Assembly (NCBI GenBank): GCA_022592445.1
Contig: JABYQR010000490.1
Span: 1 to 27,126 of the forward strand
Direction: 5' to 3'
DNA: 27,126 bases
Source of the DNA: Cytidiella melzeri
Taxonomy: Eukaryota; Basidiomycota; Agaricomycetes; Polyporales; Irpicaceae
Shown: positions 19,980 through 27,126 of the stretch, one piece after another
How positions within the stretch are numbered: position 1 is the stretch's first letter
How the letters are laid out: each line of letters opens with the position of its first letter
Translations under genes and position numbers: made by a program
Notes under the pieces: model-generated
Database searches by the model: none
What the model was told of the DNA's origin: nothing
What the model saw: the letters and a program-made list of their open reading frames with translations, nothing else

Positions 19980-22173
19980 CTACAGGCGTCGTAAGTTCGG
20001 TTTCCTTTGGAAAGATCACTTCCCTTGACGTGAGAATGTGTCTTGTTTCAGGTACGTAATATCTCCACCCTACGGTGGATTCCCTGATGCCAACAAATTT
20101 GCGTTTGATGGACTGGGCGTTGAGCTTTGACGTGCGAACGTTGACGCGCACCCAACAATCGGTTCCAAACTCGTGTATTCCAGAAAGATTTGGCTTCTTT
20201 GATCGGAGCGCTTGATATGGCGTTTTTCCTTGGAGAGCTCGGGTAGGAGATCAGTTCTTGAGAAATGCGGCGTAAGATGTCGCATCTTCCCATAGAAACT
20301 TCGGAAGTTCGTGACCAATTAGCATAGCGCGGGCACGTTCAACGAGAGTTTGATTAAGTCGTTCGGAAACGCTGTTGTATTCTGGAGAATAGGGCGATGT
20401 TGGTTCAATTTGAATGCCGCGCTTCTCTGTGTATAATTTTGTTGCGCCTGAGACGTATTCCTTGGCATTGTCTACCCGGAGAACCTTGATGCAGTAATTC
20501 AGTTGGTTCTCAATCCACGCATCTAATTCCTCGACTTTGGCAGCCGTTTTGTCACGGTCCTTCATATAGAATGTCCAAACAAATCTTGTTTTTCCGTCTG
20601 TAAACGTGATCATGGTTTCCATGAATAGACGTGACGCTGGACCCCAGATGTCTGTGAAGATCAATTTGCCGATCTTAGAAATCTTGCGCGAGGTCTCCTT
20701 TGGAAAAGGCGCGCGAGGATGCTTAGCTTGAATACAAACTTCGCACGTGAAATTTTCGTCCGATGAGGTATCGACGTCCATTCCAGCGACTAATCCATCA
20801 TTGTGCATTTCTTTGAGCTGTTTCTTGTTAAGGTGGCCAAGGGCACAGTGCCACTCATACCACGATCGAGCTGCATCAGCGATCATGCTTACCGCGGAAG
20901 CGGGTTTAACATCCATACGGTATAGGTAACCGGACTTGACACCGCGTCCAATCAATTTGGTTCCATTTTTGATGAGGAGGTGTTTTCCATTCCCCTCGTA
21001 GGAAAGACCGGAGCTGGTAAGCCGTCCAAGCGAAATCAAATTGTATTTCATGGTAGGCGCGTGGAGTGCGTCTTTGAGGACGATAGGCACAGGACCGTGG
21101 TTGGTATTGAAAATGATGCAAACATCGCCTCGGCCGAGACTAGTGCAGTTCCCGACGCCGTGGATCGCGCTTGATACCGGCGAGTAGCTAACAAATAGGG
21201 ATCGATCAGAAACGATATGTGATGTCGTACCGGTATCAGCAAGCCAGATTGAATCTGATGCGGGGAATGATTCCTCTTCGGCGATGAAAGTATATTCGTC
21301 CGCGTCATCTGAATCGTCGTCTTTCTCCGCGACGTGAGAATAATTTCTTCGTCCTTTGCCCTTATCCCCTTTCCTATCCTTCTCCTTCTTTCCTTTCTCC
21401 TTTTCCTTTTCTTCATTCTTCTTCGCCTCCTTCCTACATTCAGGTTTGATGTGGCCTTCTTTTCCACAGCCATGGCAAAAAACGCCTGATCGGAATTTGG
21501 ATTTGATGCAACGCTTAGTATTCGCGTACAGGGTCGTTTCAGAAGTTGATCGCTCCTTTCGACGGCCTTCTTCCTGTAGTATACGACCAATGATATTAGC
21601 GGAAGTTAGCGTGTTGTCAAGCGAGATGGAAGCGATCAAAGGGTCCCAAGTGGGCGGTAAGGCGGTTAGGATAACGGAGGCAAGTTCGTTGTCGGAGATC
21701 TTTGTTGTTTGAATGAGATTGATCTCTTGCCACAGGCTCTTGATTTTCCGGATTTCTTCCTCAAGATCAGAACCTTCTGTTATGGAATATCGGAGGAAAC
21801 GACGACGGAGAACAATCAGCGCTACCACGCCTTCGTTGTTGAATACATTGGCAAGAGTATCGAAGGCATCCTTCGAGGTAGCGGCGGAAATCACATGCGC
21901 CATCATAGCGTTTGAAACGCGGAGTCGAATGGCCGTAAGGGCCTTCCGATCCTTCTTTGTCCAATCGGCAAGTAGTTTTGCGTCTGTAGGTTTAGCAATA
22001 TCACCGGATGTGTAATCCCACAGACCCATGTCCATGAGAATGTCCGAGATTTGAACGCGCCAAGTAATGTAGTTCTTGGCTCCCTGTAATGGGTCGATTC
22101 GGTAAGTGCCCGAAGGTTCGGACGCACTTGAAGTTGCCGCAGCGACGGTGGCAGGTGTGGAAGTAGTAGACAT
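19979..22173 (-). pseudogene. gag-pol: Copia gag-protease-integrase part
   Basis: ATG at 22173. Gag helical domain at residues ~20-215; CCHC knuckle at 233-246 (CHGCGKEGHIKPEC), then a Lys/Glu-rich linker. Aspartic protease signature WLADTGTTSH with D313. Integrase finger at about 440-490 (HCALGHLNKK ... CEVCIQAK), catalytic D508 (FTDIWGP), D568 (VDNAKEY) and E604 (SERLNQ). A TGA at 20253-20251 interrupts AAFLKN-SPTRAL, where the family has Arg; the frame then continues through the RKFVGI-type linker (VRTSKLNAQSIKRKFVG) to the G-run frameshift. All integrase catalytic residues are kept. Confidence 0.92.
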
Positions 22174-22215
22174 AGTGATCTAATAAAAAGATCTAAGAAT
22201 AATTTCTGATAGTAA

Positions 22216-22700
22216 TGGCCTACGGGCGTAATGCCGACGTATTGTCGCCGTGATCCGTGAAGGGTCCAAGTATAGAGCTTGAAGTTATCGAGAGATTGGT
22301 GCGCTTAGTTTAGAGCACGGGGCTCATAACCTATTGTTTTGCGAGGGAAGAGCGAGCGCACACGGAGAGTGATAACGAGTAATGAGGATAATTCTTAACA
22401 AACGAGTTTACATGATTTATATAGTTTTCTACAAGTGCGGAAATAATTAATAGAGTAATGAAATAGAAGGCGGAATAGTGAATAGGAATGCGGGTACTCG
22501 GAATGTATGTGGAGGGAGGAATATACTCTCAAAGATAATGACATAAGTGGATAACCAAATAGATAAAGAATGGAATTTAGGAAGCTGGCGGATTGCGTGT
22601 ATGAGACGGAACGGAGGACGGAATGGATAACATGACGAGACGGAATCAAAGCGATCGGTCGGAAAGTCTTGAGAACAATAGGTCTTGATCATTGCCAACA
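22216..22700 (-). repeat. 5' LTR of the copia element (about 485 bp)
   Basis: Starts TGTTGGCAATG at 22700, the usual copia LTR start. A TATA box lies on the minus strand at 22424-22416 (CTATATAAA). The right end is put at 22216, where CA is followed by TTACTATCAGA. That resembles a decayed TGGTATCAGA primer site for initiator Met tRNA. The start is firm, the end approximate. The matching 3' LTR is absent from the window. Confidence 0.65.
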
Positions 22701-23644
22701 ACCTCCCAGAGATCCCATATGTAGGCCATTGTCACATGTGTTAAGGCTTCTTGTGCAGTTTAAACATAGTTGCAACAGGGTGGCTGCCCCCAAGGCCATT
22801 TAAGTAACCATGATACACTATGATGCATACCGAAGCAATGGTATGCATGTAGAATTGATGTGAAACATGTGCAATAAAAGAGATCAGAAGAGGAATGCTA
22901 GTAGAGCAGAATGAAGAAAGAGTGGGCATTCCAATCTGATATTTAGACTTAGGACATCTACCGTACAACCCGGGTAGGTGTTACAATTCAAATTGGATCA
23001 CATAATTGGGCAGAGGTATGAATAGAGCTTTACCAGAAAAGAGACAGGGTAACTGTCCCGAAGACCGCCTAAGTGACCATGATACGCTATGAAACATGTA
23101 TCAGTGTGTGCAAACAGAAGAAACAAAGAGCCAGACAGAGGCATGAATAGGGCTTTACTGGAAAAGGGGAATTTCAAGATTCACAATGCCATCAGTAAGG
23201 TTTTGTACACTATGTAAAAGTTTGATATACCAAAATATGTACTCTCTTATATATACTAAGATATGTACCCTCTTAATCATATTCATTGTCCCATGTAGTT
23301 GCCTAAGATTAAGTACTATGTGTACTAGCTATTGATGAGGTCACAATTCACCCAAGTCCCCCTCCAAGCTCTCGGTTTGCCGCCATCAGCCCGCGCCTAG
23401 CGGAGTTTCATTAGTGCTGACAATTGGGTGGGAGATTAACGTTTACACTGCTTTGCATAATAAACTGCAGTTGCACGATTTTTGTGTGCGCTGAGACGCC
23501 CAGGGTCCTTCCTAATTTGGCCACCAAATTGTCACAGGCAGTCACAATTGAACACGAGCTGTTCAATCAGCATGTCACGCCGCAATGATCTAGGTGCCGC
23601 TACAGCTCGAGCTGTGTCCTCGCTCATATCTACTACCTACTACG
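22701..23644. other. No gene; degenerate short direct repeats
   Basis: About 30-bp repeats starting CAGAGGTATGAATAG (23011) and CAGAGGCATGAATAG (23136), and a longer pair around 22780-22830 and 23048-23095 sharing CCATGATACxCTATGA. The A+T-rich run 23210-23290 has repeated ATATGTAC. Probably an old transposon or satellite remnant. From about 23300 on it may be the 5' flank of the transposase. Confidence 0.5.
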
Positions 23645-24338
23645 ATGCCTTCACACCTCTCTGATGACTTACGAGCTCGCATGGTTTCATGGAGGGAGAA
23701 TGATGGAATGTCTGCAGTTGAGATCGCTTGTTTGGCTGAGTGCTCAGAGCGGACGGTATATGAGGTGCTGAGGACATGGAGGGAATATGGGGAGCTTCAT
23801 GATCCATTTATCCACCCGCGCGGTCGTCCGAGAACACTCAACGCAGGAGATCTGCAGTACATTGTTTCCCAGATCACTGAACATCCCACCCTATACCTGG
23901 ACGAGATTCAACACCTGCTGTATGAACACCGCAATATCGATGTTTCTATCGCTACTCTTTCACGTTCCATCCGCAAGCTCAACTACTCCCACAAACATAC
24001 CTCTCGTGAAGCACTTGAGCGAAATGAGCTTCTTCGAGCAACATGGCAGGCAGCGTATGGGGATATCCCGAAGGAGTACTTTGTGTGGCTTGACGAATCC
24101 AGTGTTGATGATCTGACAAATCAGCGCACCTCTGGGTGGGGTCCGTTGGGTCATGCATGCGTTCAGCGTGCACTGTTTCTACGTGGACAGCGGTACTCTG
24201 TTCTCCCAGCCTTGACTGTGGAGGGGATTATTGCTCTTGATATTTTTGAGGGCTCAGTAACAAAGGAGCGTTTTATCCGATTTCTTCAAGAGCAAGTGGT
24301 ACGTGCACCTCTTTTATATGCTATCATATTCAGACTTG
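23645..24338 (+). pseudogene. Tc1/mariner-IS630 type transposase, cut by retrotransposon C
   Basis: Cut-and-paste DDE transposase family. It starts MPSHLSDDLRARM. A helix-turn-helix lies at residues ~15-40 (GMSAVEIACLAECSERTVYE), then the linker RGRPRTLN (residues ~60-67), a second helical domain, and the first catalytic Asp in YFVWLDESSVDD. The exon ends ...FLQEQV at 24298 with donor GTACGT. The family-1 LTR begins 40 bp later, inside the intron. The second and third catalytic residues would be downstream and are not in the window. An upstream in-frame extension exists to 23594, but the MPSHLS start fits the family better. Confidence 0.8.
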
Positions 24339-24847
24339 TGTCATGGATGGCCTGACTAGCCCTTAATTTTCGCAATTTACCTCTTGTTTTTATCTATAAA
24401 ACTCCGGGCTACAACCTAGTTTCAATTCTCTCTGCATAAACTCCTTTGCACGTCTATTAAGCGCCCGTATCACGTGGCTTAGACGCTCCACACGGTCACA
24501 TTACTTGCTACTACGTCACACTGGCATGTGACTTAGCTTAAGTAAGACCACATGGCTACAAGCACATGGCTCAGCCCATAGCTAGGGTTTGACGTCATAG
24601 ATACTGTCCACATGGGCTCCTTATTGTTCTTTCCTTATTGTTCTCTTTATGGAAGGATGTTCTCACAGGTGTGGGAATGGAATACAATAGTTGGTCTCCT
24701 TTTAGATAGATTCTCTCACGGGTAGAGTTCTTGGCAAGGTCTAGACAATAGCTATTATTCTCCTTTAGGTAGTTCTTTTGTTCTTCGTTCACACGGCTTC
24801 TTGCAAAGCCTGCCCTCAACATGGTCTGTGCGCAGGTCCCTGAAGTC

Positions 24848-24855
24848 TATATAAG
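24848..24855 (+). promoter_or_regulatory. TATA box of family-1 LTR
   Basis: TATATAAG, in the same relative place in copies A and B. It predicts an RNA start near 24875-24885, i.e. at or just before the 10-nt segment complementary to the primer site. Confidence 0.7.
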
Positions 24856-24912
24856 ATGCTGCATGTACGCTCCTAGCCCCCCATCTCGACCTCTTGGTCT
24901 TTACTGGGCTAG

Positions 24913-24980
24913 GTAAGCAACCCCCCTCTTGTACTACATAGCTGGTAGTCACAATACTAACTTGGTCTTTACTGGGCTAG
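24913..24980 (+). other. Putative 68-bp LTR intron with duplicated exon end (family 1)
   Basis: Donor GTAAGC at 24913, perfect branch point TACTAAC at 24955-24961, acceptor CTAG at 24977-24980. The 20 bp before the donor (24893-24912) are identical to the last 20 bp of the intron (24961-24980). Present in copy A (392-326) and copy B (3004-2937, one mismatch between repeats). Confidence 0.65.
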
Positions 24981-25096
24981 ATATCTGTATAAGGTTTATA
25001 GCTGGTGAGAGCATTGTGCTATACGCCTGCCACCACCTCGTCGTCGTCTTCCACTCCGTGTCCCTAGTTGTTACGTCGAGCTCCGTCTCCGTGACA

Positions 25097-25108
25097 TTAG
25101 GTCGAGAT
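25097..25108 (+). other. Self-priming primer-binding segment
   Basis: AGGTCGAGAT (25099-25108), two bases inside the LTR, is the reverse complement of ATCTCGACCT at 24883-24892, the predicted RNA 5' end. No TGG-starting tRNA complement is present here. The pair is conserved in copy A (198-207 and 413-422). This matches the Tf1-type mechanism, in which the RNA 5' end folds back to prime. Confidence 0.7.
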
Positions 25109-25241
25109 CGTTGTGTAAACCCTGGGTCCCCACTCCCACCGTTTTTAAAAGTTTATTCCTGTTTGACGAGTACGTCTCCGGTCTCTTCATACCGTTGAGC
25201 TACGCTTACGTCGTCCGTTTTCACCCCCTACGCGTTGTTTA

Positions 25242-25970
25242 GTGCCTAAAGACACGCGTCCCCGTTTCACAAAGAACCTCCCCACAACTGAGCCTCAGCT
25301 CAAGAGGTGTCTTCCTCCATCCTTCCTCGACGCTCTCGCTGACAAGCGTAAGAGTGGTCAACCTCATCGCTGGTCTGACAAAGACCTAGTCAATGTCGCC
25401 AAGTACGTATCCAAAAAGCCGCCTGTCAAAGGCATCACCATCACTGTCCCCTCTTACGAGGAAAATCAACAACTTCGCGCTTCTGCCCGAGCCTACGGAG
25501 AACGCGTAGCAGAAGAACGTGCTCGCACACTAGCCGAGCAACAAACCCACAAGCCAACTCTTGCTGAGAGGCTTGCCAAACTTCCCCCGCCCACTCCGGC
25601 TCCCGCTGCACCAAAGCCGGTGTTGATCGACTTCAAGAAGTTGTCACCGGTTGATCTTGTAGGCATCTTCAAGCCAAAACTTACCGCCGTCCGCACTCGC
25701 TTGCAAGCTCTCACAGAGCTTGAAGAACTCCTGAACCGCGCCAACCCCGACCACCGTCGCGCCCTGCTTCACCTCGTCAACAAGGTCAATCGTTTCCTCA
25801 ACCGAGTCGACGATCTTGCACCCATCACAGCAGACCGCGAGTGGCAGCTCCTAGACTGGGGTTGCAAAGCAATTGGGAAGGTTTCTTTCAAGCAGCTTCG
25901 TAAAAACTACGATAGAGTTCTAGCACAACTTAACGTAGTCAATAACGATAGCTACTTCGAGTGGATCTAG
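25242..25970 (+). CDS. ORF upstream of gag lacking an AUG (242 codons)
   Basis: Open frame that continues upstream to 25167 but contains no in-frame ATG anywhere. It is listed from the GTG that follows TTGTTTAG; copy A also has GTG after CTAG. The protein is basic and helical, with a Pro/Ala hinge (PPPTPAPAAPKP, residues ~110-121) and Leu-rich helices at ~145-190; it ends SYFEWI. No family recognised. It ends 71 bp before the gag ATG. Options: translation from GUG or ACG, splicing from an upstream exon using the AG before 25242, or a gag N-terminal exon joined by splicing. No stop in 242 codons argues that it is coding. Confidence 0.6.
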   Translation: MPKDTRPRFTKNLPTTEPQLKRCLPPSFLDALADKRKSGQPHRWSDKDLVNVAKYVSKKPPVKGITITVPSYEENQQLRASARAYGERVAEERARTLAEQQTHKPTLAERLAKLPPPTPAPAAPKPVLIDFKKLSPVDLVGIFKPKLTAVRTRLQALTELEELLNRANPDHRRALLHLVNKVNRFLNRVDDLAPITADREWQLLDWGCKAIGKVSFKQLRKNYDRVLAQLNVVNNDSYFEWI

Positions 25971-26041
25971 ACAGTCCACAGTTTTTTACCACGTCTTGTA
26001 AATAATTGTATACATTTCTACGCCTCATCACAGCACAAGAC

Positions 26042-27126
26042 ATGGACCAGAATCAACAGCCCGCTGCCCCTGCTGCTCCAGCTGCCCCAGTTGCCAATCT
26101 GAGCCAGCAAGACGTCCTAAATATATTGGGCGTTCTGTCACAAAGGATGATTGACCTCACCAATCAAGTGGCTGCCTTGGCAGCTGTTCAGGCACCAGCC
26201 GTAGCCGCGGCCACGCACACGTCCCGAGAACGGAGTATTGTCGAGAAGCCCGTCTCTTTTAAAGGAAAAACGTCGTCGGAAGCAAGACTTTTCCGGCATG
26301 CTTTCATCGTCTGGGCTCAGAACCAGGGCAAGGCGTTTTTCCAACAGGACGCGCAAGGCCAGGTCCGAGTGGACAACAATGGCGCGAGGATCTTTGATCC
26401 TCACAAGCTCATCACCAGTGCTCTGTCGTTCATGCAAGACGACGCCGCCGACTGGGCTCGCCCTCATATTGAGGAGCTAGCCAACAGCAAACCAGCTTTT
26501 GGCAACAGCTGGGACACCTTCATCGAGGCTTTCAAAGCCAAATTCGAACCCATTGACGCTGTCATGGAGGCAAAGACAAAGATTGCCAACATGAAGCAGG
26601 GTAATAAAACCTTCGCCGCTCATATCTCGGAGTTTGAGACTTGGGCCCCTCGCACTGGCTGGAGCCAGCAGGACCTCTTCGATCGCCTCAAGTCAAGCTT
26701 GAGCACCGAGTACTTGCAGCGTGTCTCGTACTTCCAAACTCGCGCAGCCACGTACGACGCACTCAAAGATCAGTGCAAGGCGGTCGATGCCCAGCTTGCC
26801 GACCTTCGCAATAGCACAGGCAAGGTTATGGTGGACAGTTCGTCGGGACACGGCAAGTCCCACCAACAAGCGTTCCGCGATCCCAACGCTATGGAGATCG
26901 ACGCCTCTCGCTTCTCCGCCTCGTTTGACGCCCTCTTTGCTGGACTAGGAAAGCAGGAGATCTTCCAGAAATGGAAGAAAGAGATGAGCAAGCGCTGCTC
27001 GGTTTGTGGTTCGGAGAATCACAAAAAGAGGGATTCAAAGCACCCAGACGACCCGGTCTGCAACCATTGTGGTGGTACCGGTCATTGGGGGGCTGTTTGC
27101 CTGAAGCGACTCCAAGGCGTCCCTAA
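26042..27126 (+). CDS. gag: Gag of family-1 Ty3 element (partial, open at window end)
   Basis: Nucleocapsid/capsid precursor that packages the element's RNA. It starts MDQNQQPAAPAAPAAPV and is open for 361 codons to the last base. A retrotransposon gag core spans residues ~60-240, with KPVSFKGKTSSEARLF, DDAADWARPHIEEL, WDTFIEAFKAKFEP, MKQGNKTFAAHISEFETWA. Two zinc knuckles follow: 319-332 reads CSVCGSENHKKRDS (Ser at the fourth ligand), 340-353 reads CNHCGGTGHWGAVC (canonical CX2CX4HX4C). The start is the first ATG in a 71-bp gap after the upstream ORF. Protease and pol would follow outside the window. Confidence 0.9.
   Translation, partial: MDQNQQPAAPAAPAAPVANLSQQDVLNILGVLSQRMIDLTNQVAALAAVQAPAVAAATHTSRERSIVEKPVSFKGKTSSEARLFRHAFIVWAQNQGKAFFQQDAQGQVRVDNNGARIFDPHKLITSALSFMQDDAADWARPHIEELANSKPAFGNSWDTFIEAFKAKFEPIDAVMEAKTKIANMKQGNKTFAAHISEFETWAPRTGWSQQDLFDRLKSSLSTEYLQRVSYFQTRAATYDALKDQCKAVDAQLADLRNSTGKVMVDSSSGHGKSHQQAFRDPNAMEIDASRFSASFDALFAGLGKQEIFQKWKKEMSKRCSVCGSENHKKRDSKHPDDPVCNHCGGTGHWGAVCLKRLQGVP

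Larger units (their letters stand above)
18246..22700 (-). mobile_element. Ty1/copia element, 3'-truncated at LTR F2
   Basis: Order on the minus strand: 5' LTR (22700-22216), short leader, gag-protease-integrase (22173 on), linker, RT-RNase H ending at 18246. This is the copia order (integrase before RT). The 3' end of RNase H and the 3' LTR are missing exactly at the F2 boundary. One premature stop, one frameshift and catalytic-site changes make it inactive, though over 95 percent of the polyprotein is readable. Confidence 0.92.
24339..25096 (+). repeat. Family-1 5' LTR, copy C (758 bp)
   Basis: Starts TGTCATGGATGG, ends CTCCGTGACA. U3 contains CACGTG and TATTGTTCT motifs; TATA box at 24848-24855; intron at 24913-24980. 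The opposite strand holds a 75-codon open frame (24822 down to 24595) with the same protein as copy A. Confidence 0.9.
24339..27126 (+). mobile_element. Family-1 Ty3 retrotransposon copy C (5' part, runs off window)
   Basis: LTR 24339-25096, self-priming segment, ~145-bp leader, ORF without AUG (25242-25970), gag (26042 on). The open frames have no stops, so this copy may be intact. It is inserted in the intron of a transposase gene; the 5 bp before it are ACTTG, and the matching duplication would lie beyond the window. Confidence 0.85.

Noticed and set aside
25097..25120. tRNA primer-binding site in family 1
   Set aside because: No TGG-starting tRNA 3'-end complement; the exact complement to the predicted RNA 5' end explains the segment better.

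Overview
The window looks like a transposon-rich piece of a filamentous Basidiomycete (Agaricomycete-type) genome. The reasons are short 50-70 bp GT-AG introns, Ty3 chromovirus and Ty1/copia polyproteins, a RecQ-like helicase of the multicopy mushroom type, and a remnant that resembles the C-terminus of the N-glycosylation mannosyltransferase ALG12. Nothing bacterial is present, and almost every coding region belongs to, or was broken by, a mobile element. The genus cannot be fixed from sequence alone.

Layout. 1-967: leader and 5' LTR of a left-facing Ty3 element (family 1, copy A). About 1008-1600: a second, different LTR with TATA box and intron (family 2). 1620-7784: a large degenerate Ty3 element (family D/F). 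It has a broken RNase H-integrase region, interrupted by a 759-bp solo family-1 LTR (2820-3578, TSD CCGCG). It then has a spliced gene on the opposite strand (6487-4913) between two near-identical polypurine tracts, and a 3' LTR (F3, 6752-7784). 7888-8593: ALG12-like remnant. 8594-9703: no gene recognised. 9704-16414: a left-facing chromodomain Ty3 element (G) with a family-1 LTR remnant at its 3' end. G is split by a 4.46-kb insertion (H, 11500-15960) that carries a RecQ-like helicase pseudogene. The helicase is itself split by a solo LTR of family F (F1, 12403-14229). 16415-18245: a second solo F LTR (F2) lying between G and a copia element. 18246-22700: left-facing Ty1/copia element with 5' LTR and a truncated 3' end. 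22701-23600: repeats, no gene. 23645-24338: Tc1/mariner-IS630 type transposase fragment, cut by family-1 copy C (24339 to the window end). Copy C has LTR, leader, an unusual ORF upstream of gag, and gag.

The most notable points are as follows. (1) Family 1 appears self-primed in the manner of Tf1: the predicted 5' end of its RNA is complementary over 10 nt to the segment just inside the LTR. (2) Two different LTR families carry an intron in the transcribed part of the LTR whose last ~20 nt duplicate the exon end before the donor, with the branch point abutting the duplicate. (3) The 1.83-kb F LTR encodes a 175-aa Cys/His-rich protein downstream of its own TATA box; a hand codon count between copies gives many more synonymous than replacement changes. 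(4) The same family appears to carry a three-exon antisense gene between duplicated polypurine tracts. (5) Copy C has a 242-codon ORF ahead of gag that contains no in-frame AUG and follows an AUG-free leader of about 370 nt.

Premature stops in unrelated elements are mostly TGA where Arg (CGA) is expected or possible, and copia catalytic Asp to Asn changes can be explained by CpG to CpA. Both fit decay by cytosine methylation or RIP-like mutation.
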